From Takifugu bimaculatus (taxonomy: Eukaryota > Chordata > Actinopteri > Tetraodontiformes > Tetraodontidae), in NCBI GenBank assembly GCA_004026145.2, contig CP034991.1, forward strand, positions 15,012,785 to 15,076,784: a DNA stretch of 64,000 nt, given 5' to 3'. Below are positions 23,088 through 36,598 of the stretch, in pieces. The notes below the pieces were generated by a model. The model was not told the origin of the DNA. It made no database searches and saw only the letters and a program-made list of their open reading frames with translations. The position numbers and the translations under genes are program-made. Positions within the stretch are counted from its first letter, which is position 1. Every line of letters starts with the position of its first letter.

Positions 23088-23325
23088 CCTCACGTATGTG
23101 GCCTCACGTATGTAGCCTCACGTCTGTAGCCTCGCGTATGTAGCCTCGCGTATGTAGCCTCGCGTCTGTAGCCTCGCGTCTGTAGCCTCGCGTCTGTAGC
23201 CTCGCGTATGTAGCCTCACATATGTAGCCTCGCGTATGTGGCCTCGCGTCTGTGGCCTCGCGTCTGTGGCCTCGCGTCTGTAGCCTCGCGTATGTAGCCT
23301 CGCGTCTGTAGCCTCGCGTATGTAG
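23088..23325. repeat. 14-bp minisatellite (GTAGCCTCGCGTCT)
   Basis: About 17 copies alternating GCGTCT and GCGTAT, rich in CpG. The RGYRREATDARL-like minus-strand ORFs are products of the repeat. Confidence 0.9.
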
Positions 23326-23714
23326 CATCGGAGGTCCATTCAAATATGACAGAAAGAGAAACGATACACTCAGAAAAGACTCTAACGCTAACCCTGACTC
23401 TCTCATCACTCGTCGCCACTAAAATAACTACGGAATATTTTCCAAGCTGTCAAAATGGGACACACATTATTCCATGAGTGGCAATAAAGAGGGTCTAAAA
23501 ATACATTAGAATGATTTTTAAAATGGGATTACCAGTAATTAAATCTCTGTTTCTAAATAAAAGGTTTACCTAAACTATCTGGAAGACTTCAAGTCCTCAA
23601 CAACTCAAACAGAAATTGACAAGAAAAATGCGAAATAGCAACGTATAGCTCCATCACAACGTGTCACTGGTTAGGACACATTTATGTTGTTCATGGGAAA
23701 CAACGTAAAGGTTC

Positions 23715-23870
23715 CACCTTCAGAACCAGGGGTCTGCAACCCATGCGGCTCTCTAGCGCCGCCCTCGTGGCTCCCTGGAGTGTTTTCAAAAATATGAAAA
23801 TGGAAAAATGGTGTGAATATATTTTTTGTTTTAATATAATTTCTGTAGGAGGAAAAACGTGACAAACATT
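23715..23870. mobile_element. Fragment of a hAT-type element end
   Basis: The segment beginning CCAGGGGTCTGCAACCCATG and continuing with CGGCTCTCTAGCG resembles the terminal region of a common vertebrate hAT family. No matching right end is found before the 24.1-kb array, so it is truncated or fused to it. Confidence 0.45.
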
Positions 23871-24089
23871 CTTACAGTTTTCCAATGCTGTAAAAATGTG
23901 TATAATAAATATTTAAATTCAACATCTCATTATAATGGAAGTTAAAGTTAAAGCACCATGTGGGGCCTCGTTGCTGCAGGGAACATAAATATTTAATCAT
24001 TAATGCTCTTTATGCATCTGTAGCCTACTGATCATTTGGAAAATAAGCTACTATAGATAAAATAGTAGCTTACTTATAGCATGTGTTGC

Positions 24090-25225
24090 CTGGTGATAGA
24101 TGGTGATAGATGGTGATAGATGGTGATTGATGGTGATAGATGGTGATAGATGGTGAAAGATGGTGATTGATGGTGATAGATGGTGATAGATGGTGATAGA
24201 TGGTGAAAGATGGTGATTGATGGTGATAGATGGTGATAGATGGTGAAAGATGGTGATTGATGGTGATAGATGGTGATAGATGGTGATGATAGATGGTGAT
24301 AGATCGTGAAAGATGGTGAAAGATGGTGAATGATGGTGATTGATGGTGATAGATGGTGAATGATGGTGATAGATGGTGAATTATAGTGATAGATGGTGAT
24401 GATAGATGGTGATAGATGGTGAAAGATGTTGAATGATAGTGATAGATGGTGATGATAGATGGTGATAGATGGTGATAGATGGTGATGATAGATGGTGATT
24501 GATCGTGATAGATGCTGAATGATAGTGATAGATGGTGATGATAGATGGTGATAGATGGTGATAGATGGTGATAGATTGGTGATAGATGGTGATTGATGGT
24601 GAATGATGGTGAATGATAGTGATAGATGGTGATGATAGATGGTGATAGATGGTGATAGATGGTGATGATAGATGGTGATAGATCGTGAAAGATGGTGAAA
24701 GATGGTGATTGATGGTGATAGATGGTGAAAGATGGTGAATGATGGTGAATGATAGTGATAGATGGTGATGATAGATGGTGATAGATCGTGAAAGATGGTG
24801 AAAGATGGTGATAGATGGTGAAAGATGGTGAATGATGGTGATTGATGGTGATAGATGGTGAATGATGGTGAATGATGGTGATAGATGGTGAATGATAGTG
24901 ATAGATGGTGATGATAGATGGTGATAGATGGTGATAGATGGTGATGATAGATGGTGATAGATGGTGATAGATGGTGATTGATGGTGAAAGATGGTGATAG
25001 ATGGTGATGATAGATGGTGATGATAGATGGTGATTGATGGTGATTGATGGTGAAAGATGGTGATTGATGGTGATAGATGGTGATAGATGTGATAGATGGT
25101 GATAGATGGTGATTGATAGTGATAGATGCTGATAGATGGTGATTGATGGTGAAAGATGGTGATAGATGGTGATAGATGGTGAAAGATGGTGATAGATGGT
25201 GATAGATGGTGATTGATGGTGAAAG
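24090..25225. repeat. ATGGTGATAG decamer array
   Basis: About 1.1 kb of 10-bp units ATGGTGATAG with A/T changes (GTGAAAG, GTGATTG) and added GATGATAG spacers. It gives a 386-codon minus-strand ORF of SPSITIYHHL repeats that is not a gene. Confidence 0.95.
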
Positions 25226-25562
25226 AGCACCTTCTGTTTGGGGAGGCTCTTTTGTTAAGTCTCTTTAAAGAGAAGAAAAGTGCTCGTATAGACCAACGTC
25301 AAAGTTTTTGAATAAAATACAATGAAATTAAACGTTTTTAGCCTTGGGAACTTTGTTGTTCGGTAGCTCAGTTGAACCTTGACCGTCTTAGTGTTGCAAA
25401 ATAAACTCAGTGAAGGAAAAGATCATTTAGAAAGTAAAAAAGCTGTTTAATGATGAAGCTGCAGGTAGTAAAAGCTTCAGTCCAAGCGTGTCACAAATGA
25501 CAACGATGCTTAAACAAAAGGAAAGAACAGCAGCTTTATGTGGAGAAGAAGGGGCGTGCACG

Positions 25563-25601
<39 letters not shown>

Positions 25602-26660
25602 CTTAATTATTTCTTCAATTCTTCTCTTTAATTTCTCTTTAATTATTTCCCTCTAAGGGATAAAATGGTTTCATTGACTAAAAGGCCAAGACCTACCTGG
25701 TAGCTAGGCTAGTTTAATGAGCTCTGTCTCTTTAAGTAGCATCTGCACTTTGTGCCCATGTGACCCTTCTGACTGGTTAAAGGGAGCGGGAGATTTCAGT
25801 TGCTACCTGTCCACATTCTCACCTGGTGTCCGGCTGCTGGGTGAGTTTATTGAGTTTCTTACTTTCTGCTGGCTTTATCTGCTGTCATGGTGGCTCCTGC
25901 GGTGCTGTTGGGTCTACTTAGTAAAGATAATGATAAATTCTGGATAAGTCTTGGGTTTGTTTGGTTTACTTGTGTCACTCTCATTGTCTCCATGCTCCTA
26001 AACTTAAATATTGATATTGTGATGTTGTTAATGGAGATGGATTTGGTGTTTGACCGTCTTTCTGAAGCTTTAAATGTTTGTTCAGGTTGCTTTTTCCCTT
26101 GCTTTGGAATGTTTGATTGTTTGACCAGCTTGTAGCAAGGATGTCCACTTCCTGGTTTGCCCAGTGGTTTCTGGGAGCTGTAGTCCAGCTGTGTTTCCTC
26201 TGGAGAGACAGAGGCTATTGGGGCTGCTGGGCTATATCACATTTGCCTTTCAGATGTACATAAATGCTTGGGATTTGCTACTTTGAATGTTATTAATGTG
26301 TTTAAAGATTCCATTTGCTGCTGATATTTGATGTTTGATATTTGAATATGATGCATAATATGTGTGAAGTATTTAAAATGCATTTGTTCACTGACATCAT
26401 GCTATTGAACTTTTATGCCCTATCAGGATACAAAAGGAATTAGTCGTATTTTAAAACATCTGATGTAATGCTGTTTAATATTGCAATGTGTATGTAAGTG
26501 CTGGAAAGTTGTGCTTATAATGCACATGAGTGAAACCTTGATTTCCTGATTTCAGGTTTATTACCTGCTCACTGCACTTTGGAAATAAAAATGACAAAAG
26601 TGGAAAAATTGAATAGAGTAATATCCTTATAGTTTGGACACCAAGTTACCCTTTCTGTGG
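25226..26660. other. Intergenic, no gene recognised
   Basis: Contains a CA microsatellite at 25567-25599. Short ORFs at 25717-26135 show no domain I recognise. Confidence 0.4.
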
Positions 26661-26674
26661 GGAAAACAGAACAT

Positions 26675-26785
26675 GCACACACACCCACTCGCACACACAC
26701 CCACTCACACACCCACCCACTCACACCCACCTACCCACACCCCCACCCATACTCACTCACACACCCACACACACACTAACTCCTG
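26675..26785. repeat. CACACCCACT-type microsatellite
   Basis: Imperfect CA/CCCA repeat followed by a G run at 26814-26825. Confidence 0.8.
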
Positions 26786-26829
26786 TGGTCAGGATGTCAG
26801 TACCCACACATCTGGGGGGGGGGGGGCTC

Positions 26830-28600
26830 TTCCCTCTGAGCAGCCCTGCAGGTGTCATTGTTGGAGGGGCAGTCGTTCTGGGCAGATTTCCATCTTTCCC
26901 CCTCTTTCTAACACCAAACCTGTGCTTCTTTCACGTGTCCTCTGGAATATTGTCTGAGGTGGAGAGGTTTATTTAGCTTAGCTTAGCTTAGCCGTAAACA
27001 GAGCACCCTCTAGACCCTGAGAGCACCAGGGCTTCTACTGGCTCCAAAACAAGTCTCCATTTCAGAGTAATTACACTTTCTCGTGGATGTTTTCTACACT
27101 CGATTTTAGTTCTTTTTTTTTTTTTCTTTTTTTTTTATACCTTTTTAATTAGGTGCTAAAGTCTGGAATTAACTTTCTGTTCCCCATCACCTTGTTTGGT
27201 GCCAGAGGCTTTTCAAGTCAACCTGCCTGGAAAGTTCTGGTTATCCCACTGAATACGGGCCTTAAACGCCTCTCGACCCTGGACGTGAATCCCAGGAGAA
27301 CCGGAAAGCAAGTGAAGAACTCCCAATGGCTTCCTTCATCAACCTCATCACATTTCTTCAAGACACTTTTTTTTTGCCACTGTACTAATAATCAGCACTT
27401 TATTAACTATGGTAATTACACACTAGTAGAGCTTGTGATGCGTTTTTGAACATTGACGTTACTGTTGTAGCCTGAACAGAGACGGATACATGTAGCAACC
27501 ATAGGTTGAGCACAAATGACACGTCGTTGTTCTGCTCGGCAGCAATGATGACAAATGTGTGCAAATACCAAGAACTTGTGAACAACTGTACTTTGGGTCC
27601 TCAGGATCATTAACACCACGACGGGAAGCCGGCCAGGCTTCCTGTATTCCTGACTTCACTTCCTCCCGTTTCTCTTGCTGTGTTGTTTATCCGGTGTTTC
27701 TTCCTCTACACGTCTATCCGTCAAGCACACTTCAAACAGCCAGTTTACACTCTATAGTGGGTCCCTTTCACGCTTAAGCTGGTTCCCATGTGTTGGGAAA
27801 GGTTTCATCGTCACTTGCTCATCAGCATCACAGACTTTCCTGTCAGTTTTCCCAGGATGCACAGCTGCTTCTCTGCACACCCGTAGCTGGAAAGGTCTAT
27901 TTATGGACGGATAAACTTGGCTACATCCCCTGTTTACTCACTGCTGAACAACCATTGTATGTGGAGCAGGCAGGCTCTCTGGCGCTCCGGCGTTGGGAGC
28001 AAAGGCAGCGTAAAGACCTACGAAGGACGTATGAACAGGGATGATGTGCATCAATGGAGAAATCATGGCGGAAAGAAGTTACCATTGTATGTCCAAGAAT
28101 ATTAGACATCAGCACCTTTGTGTTGCCCACGTGTAAGTTACAGAGGGCTTTAGGGTGGAGCTGGAACTCCTTCAGGACACTTCGTTGATCAGAAAACAAT
28201 GTGACGGACAAGGACGGGGGAAGGGAAGCCAATGTTCCAAAAGGAAATAAAGTCAGAAATCTTCCAAAGAGCAGAGGAGAGCAGGCTACATGAGTCTAAA
28301 TACTTTGGATCAAAGATTCAGAGCCACAGGAAATGTGGAAAAGATTTGGAGGAGGACACTCAAGCTGGAAAAGATGTCAAAAGTGATTTAAGAGAAACTA
28401 GCAAGGCCGGCAGGTAGAGATGGTGCTGCTGGTTTAATGTGAATCAGGAGGAAGTGATACCAGACACAAGGAAATGGTGTTTCCCCTCACGTGCACATAC
28501 GCACGGGAACGCTCTTCACAGCACGGATCTAGATGTTTCTAGGTGGCGTATTACCGTGTTCTGCTACACACGTGCACAAGGTCCATGGTTGTTTCTTCAT
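26830..28600. other. Intergenic, no gene recognised
   Basis: Holds a TTAGC pentamer run (about 26973-26990), a poly-T stretch near 27112-27137 and short unrelated ORFs. No conserved exon was seen. Confidence 0.4.
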
Positions 28601-28604
28601 GCCT

Positions 28605-28688
28605 CCAGCAGCAGCAGCAGAGCAGCAGAGCAGCAGCAGAGCAGCAGCAGTAGCAGCAGCAGAGCAGCAGCAGAGCAGCAGCAGCAGC

Positions 28689-28734
<46 letters not shown>

Positions 28735-28870
28735 CAGCAGCAGCAGTAGCAGCAGCAGCAGTAGCAGCAGCAGCAGAGCAGTAGCAGCAGCAGAGCAGTA
28801 GCAGCAGCAGAGCAGCAGCAGAGCAGCAGCAGCAGAGCAGCAGCAGCAGCATTAGCAGCAGCAGCATCTT
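28605..28870. repeat. AGC trinucleotide repeat
   Basis: About 265 bp of AGC/CAG triplets broken by AGAGC and AGTAGC. It can be read as poly-Ser, poly-Gln or poly-Ala but lies in no gene. Three copies of TCTGGACTCTGG follow at 28909-28942. Confidence 0.95.
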
Positions 28871-29046
28871 CTCCGCTGCTTGGAAAAGTTGTTGTGTTAT
28901 TAAAATGGTCTGGACTCTGGTCTGGACTCTGGTCTGGACTCTCCCTAGCATAAGGGCAACCCAGCTACATGAATCATGTAACCACTCTTAACCATGAGGA
29001 ACATGCTTGTGAATTTGATACAGTGTCTCTGGCAACCTTTGCTGAC

Positions 29047-29378
29047 TAGGGTTTAGGGTTGGGTTAGGTTAGGGTTTAGGGTTGGGTTTAGGGTTGGGTT
29101 AGGGTTTAGGGTTGGTTTAGGGTTAGTTTAGGTTAGGGTTGGGTTAGGGTCGGGTTGGGTTAGAGGGTTGGGTTGGGTTAGGGTTGGGTTTAGGGTTGGG
29201 TTAGGGTTGGGTTTGGGTTTAGGGTCGGGTTAGGGTTAGAGGGTTAGGGTTGGGTTAGTTAGGGTTAGTGTTAGGGTCGGGTTGGGTTAGGGTCGGGTTG
29301 GGTTAGGGTTTGGGTTTAGGGTCGGGTTAGGGTTAGGGTTAGAGGGTTAGGGTTGGGTTAGTTAGGGTTAGGGTTAGT
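29047..29378. repeat. GGGTTGGGTTAGGG array
   Basis: About 330 bp of GGGTTA, GGGTTG and GGGTTTA modules with some GGGTCG; a telomere-like variant, G-rich on the plus strand. Confidence 0.9.
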
Positions 29379-30150
29379 GTAGCCTGATATCGAGAATCTT
29401 CAGGGACATCGTGTAGTTTCAGTCCAGATAATATCATATCTCAATACATCATTGTTTTTTGTGCTGTTTTAAAGACAAACGTGTCACTTCTCTGAATCTT
29501 TTTGAACATCCTGACAGCGTCTCCTCTGGTCGGCATTCGACCCAGTAGCATCTCAGAAAATAAAGTCTTCCATTTCACTGTTTTGGCCTAGCTAGGTTTG
29601 GTTTGGTTTGGGTTTTGGCAGAATAATAATTATAATTTATTTTATGTGCTTTTGCTTGTCAAATCCTGAGCTGTTCTCTCCAAATATTTTGGCTCTTGCA
29701 AAACTGATGTCATGAATAAAGAATTTTGCCCTGCGTTCACGTGACCATTCTGATCAATTTCATGGGTTATAAACTTTAAATACCCAAAAATTTCAACATT
29801 GACAGTGATTATTAGTGATGATGGTCAAATTATGTTTCAAAACATCAAAGTTAACGATGGACAGGATCGTTTTTGGAATAAACGACCGCAGACTTTTTGA
29901 TGTGTCTGTCTTTGAATCCTAAAAAATAAAAATATAAAATAATCTCTCTCCATTGAGGACGTGTGGATAATGAGATTAAATCATCCTCAGCTGTGTTACA
30001 ATGAAATGATTAATATGGACAATAGAGGCAGCAAAAATGGCTGCTGGGTTACTGGTGATAATGCAAACACATGAATTTGTACTTTATTGGTCTCTCATAA
30101 AATGATGTGATGCAACTGTGACCGTAAATACCGACTGAGCAGGTTGTTGC
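29379..30150. other. No gene seen
   Basis: AT-rich sequence without recognised features. Confidence 0.4.
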
Positions 30151-30154
30151 TTGT

Positions 30155-30622
30155 AGAGTGAGGGGTGAGGGTGAGAGGGTGAGGGTTAGAGGGTGAGGGG
30201 GTTTAGGGTTAGGGTTGGGGGGTTAGAGGGTGAGGGTGAGAGGATTGAGGGTTGAGAGCGGTGAGGGTTGGTTGGGGGGTTAGAGGTGTGAGGGTTGAGA
30301 GGAGGGGTGAGGGTTGGGGGGTTTAGAGTGGTGAGGGAGGGAGCGGTGAGGTTTTAGAGGGTGAGGGTTGGGGTTGTCTAGAGGGTGAGGGTTGGGGGGT
30401 TAGAGGGTGAGGGTGAGAGGGTGAGGGTTGGGGGTTAGAGGGTGAGGGTGAGTTGAGAGGGTGCGGGTTGGGGGGTTAGAGGGTGAGGGTTGGGGGTTAG
30501 AGGGTGAGGGTGAGAGGGTGAGGGTTAGAGGGTGAGGGTTGGGGGGTTAGAGGGTGAGGGTTAGAGGGTGAGGGTTAGAGGGTGAGGGTTGGGGGGTTAG
30601 AGGGTGAGGGTTAGCTGAGAGG
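30155..30622. repeat. GGGTGAGGGTTGGGGGGTTAG array
   Basis: About 470 bp of G-rich units combining GGGTGA, GGGTTAGA and GGGTTGGGG; distinct from the 29-kb array. Confidence 0.9.
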
Positions 30623-30923
30623 GTTCAGAATCAAAAGAAACACCTGTTTACTCTCGTGTTCAGAGTTGCAGCTTTTTTTGGTGTGACGATGCCAGTTCAT
30701 GTCAGCCACCCTCCTAAACTGCTCCTATTGTCGTTCCTGCTCCATGGCTGCCCCCCCCGTCTCAGACGGAGCTCTGCATGAGGCCCCCCCAGGATCCTGA
30801 CGGAAGTGGAATGTTTTCATTGTAAAGTTCGAGATTAGGCAACCAATGCAGGATTTTCATCTTGGTAGCCCCCACCTTTCCTTTCTTACATAAGTAAACC
30901 AGGAGGATTAATGAGCATTTTTT

Positions 30924-30973
<50 letters not shown>

Positions 30974-32984
30974 TCATGGTTAGCATGCAACATCTGTGGC
31001 AGTGGTTTTAAATAGAGATGTTTTAACATCCTACTGGAAATCTCCAACAGACTTTCTAAAATGATGTGTGTTATCTACTGTGTAATCAACCCCTGAGCTC
31101 ATGCACGTTTCCCTTATCAGGCTTCATGTGCAGAGTGGAGTGAGTGACGATAGACGTGGACTTTTCTTTTCCATGCAGGAGACCCCCCAGGGAACTTCCT
31201 TTATTTTTCTAACCCGGATGAGAAGCTGTTGATAACATGAGTGTGTGGGCGCCAGCAGGGAAGGTGACACGAGCGTCATCTCTGAGGAAGAGGAAGTTAA
31301 TCAGCCGGGCAGGAGCCAGCAGGACAATGGCTGCACGGCATGAAAACCAAGTGGGCAAACTGGGCATAAACACAAAGAAAGACGCGTTGTCTCTGTTTTT
31401 CAGCAGAATTCTACGGCGCCCGTGAGCGCCCGTGAGCGCCCGTGAGCGTGCTGTATGTGCGCCACATTTAGGTTTATTTGCATTGTTTTTTCTGCAGACA
31501 CGCACATGTGAGCTTCTAATCGTCACACATTCCAAAGTTGTGTTAACCTTTCTGGTGACGTGTGTCAGCTAATCCAGAAGGTCAGCGAGCTTCTAATGGC
31601 TATGAAAATCTGATCTAAATGTCTGATTCAGTTCTCTGTGGAAACCAGTGAGCAAAACACTGAGTGAGTGCAGGCTGCAAATTAGAAGTTTCTCATTTTA
31701 ACAACTCTATTCTGCTTTTTCAAAGCAAAATACTTTATTATTCAAATGGAGTTCACTTAATTTGGTGTATCATCAGCAATCACTATCTTTAAAGCTAATC
31801 ATTGTTCTTAGCTTTGGAAGGCTTATTGCCTTAATAGGAAAGGGGGAACTGAACCCTCAGATTGATTAACTCCAGTAGTTGGACATTTGGACACACAAAG
31901 TGCAACCTTAAGGACAGAAATTGACAGATTGGTGTCGAGTTGTCAGAGATGCCAGACTGTTGAGGTCAGGGGAAAAGTGGAGTCAGAAGAAGGGACCGTC
32001 ATCTAGAGATGTCCAGAGGTGGGGGGGCTGTTCTTTCCTGCTATTATTGTGGTGGCTTCATTAAAAAAGGCTCACGTTGAGACTGTTGTATCGACACTTT
32101 GGACAATAAATCGAGTCGCTACACTGTCAGAATCTGAACTCTTGGAGATTAGATACACTTCAAATGGGATAAGGGACAGTGCTTTGCTCGTTAATGTCAT
32201 ATTTGTGACACACTTCCCAATTGGTTCATGTCAATGATGTTTTTCTTTATTTAGAATGGTTACTCATTGGGTTCCTCCCTTCAACATATTCCCCTTAGCA
32301 CATATGATTTGTCAACATTAATACATTTACACTGCCATGAATTATCTATTAAATCTAACTACTAACCCTAACTGGAGTTGTAAGTGAACCTTCAGATTTG
32401 CCTTAAAAATATAAAGCATTTAATGACCTCAATTTTTTTCTTAATTGAGGCACTCTTATAAAAAAAAAGAGAGAAAAGCTGTACAATAGCTATAAACAAA
32501 AGTATCGCTAACAGCTAGAAAAACGATGGTTAAGTTCATTGATGGTAACTTAGATAGCATCTTTGATCACAATTTTCTCTTAACAAAAATAGTCTGAATG
32601 AATTAATTCTATAAAGTCCAGTGAATAACAGTGTGTTATTCACAAAGAAGTGATCGCGAGTGCATGATGAGACTACGTAAACTCCTGCGCCATTTTTAAT
32701 CATTAAGTTTGGCGGCTGTTTTTTCATCGGAATGTTACAATTCGTAGTCACTTAGAAAATGTGTTAAGCATGAAACAGTGTCAGGACAGGAAGCCCCAGT
32801 GTTGCTAAAGCTTTCACACCTGTTCATCAAATGCATCTCGAGTCCAGACTGATGATTGCTAGTGGAACATGTTCCACTCTCACCTCCACTTAAATTAGAC
32901 CTCCAAGGAAACTGGAGGACCGTCCTCTTGCAGGTCAGGTCAGACTGTCCCTGAGTAGAGTTCCTGGTATTACAGGAGACGGCA
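30623..32984. other. Intergenic, no gene recognised
   Basis: Includes a GT microsatellite (30929-30966) and three copies of GCGCCCGTGA (about 31416-31446). No exon of slc25a37 or another known gene was seen. Confidence 0.4.
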
Positions 32985-33300
32985 CACTTCTGAATTTGGA
33001 CTGTTTATATTCATTAAAGAAGGCCGGGTGCTGCTGTTCGGCCCGTAGACAGAAACCACAGCGAGAGACCTGTCCCCGACTCGGAGGTGCAGGAAATGAC
33101 CGGCTCGTTCATCAGAGTAAACTGATGCAAGCCTACCCCGGCCCCCGGGCAACTCCAGAGTAAGGAGGAGTCTCGCCCCTCTCAAGGAGCTGGGTTCCAA
33201 AGCCGATGCTGCGTGTGGAGGGGAGTCCGACCACCTCCAGCTGGTACCTCTCAAACTCCTCCACCCCCAGTAAGGTGGTGGTTCAAGGAGGGGATGTAGA
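32985..33300 (-). mobile_element. LINE endonuclease-domain relic
   Basis: Minus strand encodes part of an APE-type endonuclease from a fish non-LTR retrotransposon: a block reading ERYQLEVVGLPSTRSIGFG in one frame, then RVGDRSLAVVSVYGPNSS in another. A frameshift separates them, and the reverse transcriptase is absent. Confidence 0.8.
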
Positions 33301-34690
33301 TCATTATGTAACCCTAACCCTAACCCTGTCTGGTCCAGACAATCAGAGCGTGATGCGAAGCACTTTGTGGGCGTTGTGACGGTCACATTGTTTCATCAAA
33401 CTTGTGGAATCACATTTCACAGAATGTATGTTATATAGTAAAAGTCTGTGCTTTAAGTGTTGTTGGGATGATGGAGGAATTGTATTAACAAGTGATAATG
33501 TTTTTATTTATATTTCCATTTTGTAGTTTCATGGCAAAACATTGTACCCATTCATTTTTCCCAAATGTCCTTTAAGCCTCAACAACCATTGAAATGAATG
33601 AGTCATGTATGCTTTGCAGACTTGGATATCATGACGTCAAATCTTGATACCATGGTCCAAAATACACAGCAGAAAGAACAAAGGGTTGTGTGTGAATGTT
33701 CTGTGACGTCATTAAGGCCGGACCACCATTGATACTGGCCTCAACGGTAAATCAGCCCTTTTCTGACTGGGACAGCTTAAGTTTTCATGTGGGCGTGGAG
33801 AGTGAGAAACTTTACTGCCAGAAGACTCCGTCAACAGGTTTGAAGCTTCTGTGAGAGTCCACACAGGTGGGAAGCAAAGAACGGTCAGAGATAACCCCAA
33901 CCCTGACCCTACCTGAGATACGTGTTTTGATTGACAGCTACAAGAAAGTCTAAAAAAAGCCCCAAAATACCACATTTACATTTAGCTTGTACTCCTAAAT
34001 ATGGTCCTACAGGGTGATCCACCAATGTCGCGATCCTTATTGGAGCTGCTACAGGTGCTTTGCATGCAGCATTTTTAACCCCCCCCCCCCCACTTCCACA
34101 CTGATATATATTGAGGGGGGGTGAATCAGATCTCCAGGATGAGAATCCCTTAAAACGATTTCAAAAACTCAAAACAAGAACTGAACGTTGGTGATGCAAG
34201 GACAGTTTCTGGGGTGGGGGATTCCAATGTCCTCCCACAGCCCAAGAACATTAGGGTCATGTGACTACATTAGGGTCATGTGACCACCTACGACCAGATA
34301 ATGTTTCTCATGTTGACAATGGTTCAGAAATTAAAAAAAAAAAAAAAAAAAACAACAACAACTTGCATTTCCTGTTACTTTAACACAGCTATATATCTAT
34401 TTGCATACATATATGTGAGAGAACTATTGTTATATACTTTAACACAGCTATATATCTATTTGCATACATATATGTGAGAGAACTATTGTTATATTCATAA
34501 ACTACCAACTAATACATTGGTGACTAGTTATCAAAACTCAAGTAGAAGGAATTACTGGCATGTAAAATAATAACACTGGGAAAAAAAGCACAATTTCCTT
34601 CACTCAAATCACCACATAAACTTCAAATGATGAAATAAATGGGGCATGAAGGCAACAGTGGTCCCAGTAGTGATCAGGGCACTAGGGGCA
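33301..34690. other. Intergenic, with a 59-bp perfect tandem duplication
   Basis: No gene. A 59-bp segment starting at about 34376 (ACTTTAACACAGC...) is repeated exactly once, ending at about 34493. There is a poly-C run at 34079-34091 and a poly-A run at 34333-34352. Confidence 0.6.
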
Positions 34691-34714
34691 GTAGCCCCCC
34701 CATCCCAAGCTGAG

Positions 34715-34890
34715 TAGATGCTCCAGCAGATACCAGGAACTGCATCAGCAGGAGGGTCCCCCTGGTCCTGCTCCAGGTTTCTTCCTGTTAAAGGGCAGTT
34801 TTTCCTGACTCTGTTGCTTGTTGGGGGCCAGGCCCTGCTGGGGTTCTGGAAAGGGTCTAGAGACAGTTTTGATTGTAACAGATTTGACTT
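34715..34890 (+). repeat. Common teleost interspersed repeat fragment
   Basis: The stretch with GGTTTCTTCCTGTTAAAGGG, TTTTTCCTGACTCTG and AGAGACAGTTTTGATTGTAA follows a sequence found in many fish genomes. I cannot assign a family. Confidence 0.5.
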
Positions 34891-34945
34891 TTTTTTTAAT
34901 CTATATCCAGAGGCAGTGAGAATAGGAGGGTCACAGACGGGTTGA

Positions 34946-35440
34946 TTTAAACTGACGAGTGCGTCTTAATCAAGAGGCAGGGAAAAGGAACCTGGATCAG
35001 TTGATTGTCTGCCACTTGTGTGGATCTTGAAGATGAAACCTGGTTCCTCACACCCAGTTGGGCTGTTCCAAGGTTCACAGTCCAAAAAGAATCTAAAGCA
35101 ATGGTGAACATGTTTGTCTCATAAACACTGTTCCATGATCCAGGACAACCCAGATGTTCTGAGAGGACCTGAGTTTATCTCCAGGGTGGCAGCCAGGAGA
35201 GGAGTGCTGAGCCCCACACGAAGGTCCTGCACCTCCTCACCAGCTGAGCTTCTCTTCAACATGTTGAGCTATTTAGATGCAATCTTTGCCTTTAATCTCC
35301 TATAAAAATGTGAGACTGAATGAAGAAAAGCTGAAATCTGTGACCTCACACATTTTACTTAGTTTAACTGGCTCCAAACGGCATCGAGCATTTATGCAAC
35401 GTTTGTTTTAAAATGGAGAATTCAGTGTGAAGATTAAAGA
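34946..35440. other. No gene seen
   Basis: No recognised exon or repeat. Confidence 0.35.
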
Positions 35441-35451
35441 ACGGATTTTTT

Positions 35452-35508
35452 ATTGTTGTTGCTGTTAATAGTAGTGTTATTACTATTATTATTATTGCTG
35501 TTATTGTC

Positions 35509-35547
<39 letters not shown>

Positions 35548-35632
35548 GCTGTTATTGTCATTATTATTATCGCTGTTATTGTCATTATTATTATTATTAT
35601 TATTGCTGTTATTGTCATTATTATTGCTGTTG

Positions 35633-35667
<35 letters not shown>

Positions 35668-35968
35668 GCTGTTGTCATTATTATTGCTGTTGTCATTATT
35701 ATTATTGCTGTTATTGTCATTATTATTATTATTATTATTGCTGTTATTGTCATTATTATTGCTGTTGTCATTATTATTATTATTATTATTATTATTGCTG
35801 TTGTCATTATTATTATTGCTGTTGTCATTATTATTGCTGTTGTCATTATTATTATTGCTGTTATTGTCATTATTATTATTATTATTATTGCTGTTATTGT
35901 CATTATTATTGCTGTTGTCATTATTATTATTATTATTATTGCTGTTGTCATTATTATTATTGCTGTTG

Positions 35969-36009
<41 letters not shown>

Positions 36010-36520
36010 GCTGTTATTGTCATTATTATTGCTGTTGTCATTATTATTATTATTATTATTATTATTGCTGTTGTCATTATTATTATTGCTGTTGTCATTA
36101 TTATTGCTGTTGTCATTATTATTATTGCTGTTATTGTCATTATTATTATTATTATTATTGCTGTTATTGTCATTATTATTGCTGTTGTCATTATTATTAT
36201 TATTATTATTATTGCTGTTGTCATTATTATTGCTGTTGTCATTATTATTATTGCTGTTATTGTCATTATTATTATTATTATTATTGCTGTTATTGTCATT
36301 ATTATTGCTGTTGTCATTATTATTATTATTATTATTATTATTGCTGTTGTCATTATTATTATTGCTGTTGTCATTATTATTGCTGTTGTCATTATTATTA
36401 TTGCTGTTATTGTCATTATTATTATTATTATTATTGCTGTTATTGTCATTATTATTGCTGTTGTCATTATTATTATTATTATTATTATTATTGCTGTTGT
36501 CATTATTATTATTGCTGTTG

Positions 36521-36567
<47 letters not shown>

Positions 36568-36598
36568 GCTGTTATTGTCATTATTATTATCGTTATTA
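35452..36598. repeat. TTA trinucleotide array with GCTGTTGTC interruptions
   Basis: About 1.15 kb of ATT/TTA triplets interrupted by GCTGTTGTCA and GCTGTTATTGTCA blocks that recur in a larger pattern. Both strands stay open for about 390-405 codons (poly-Leu; IIIMTTA) because every module length is a multiple of three. Confidence 0.95.

Noticed and set aside
24070..25230. 386-codon minus-strand ORF (SPSITIYHHL repeats)
   Set aside because: Pure translation of the ATGGTGATAG array; no non-repeat coding sequence, splice context or homology.
25717..26135. Possible small membrane protein
   Set aside because: Short hydrophobic ORFs without conserved domain, splice sites or homology I recognise.
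28439..28951. Poly-Ser/Gln/Ala protein from the AGC repeat
   Set aside because: No conserved flanking domain; both strands open only because of the triplet repeat.
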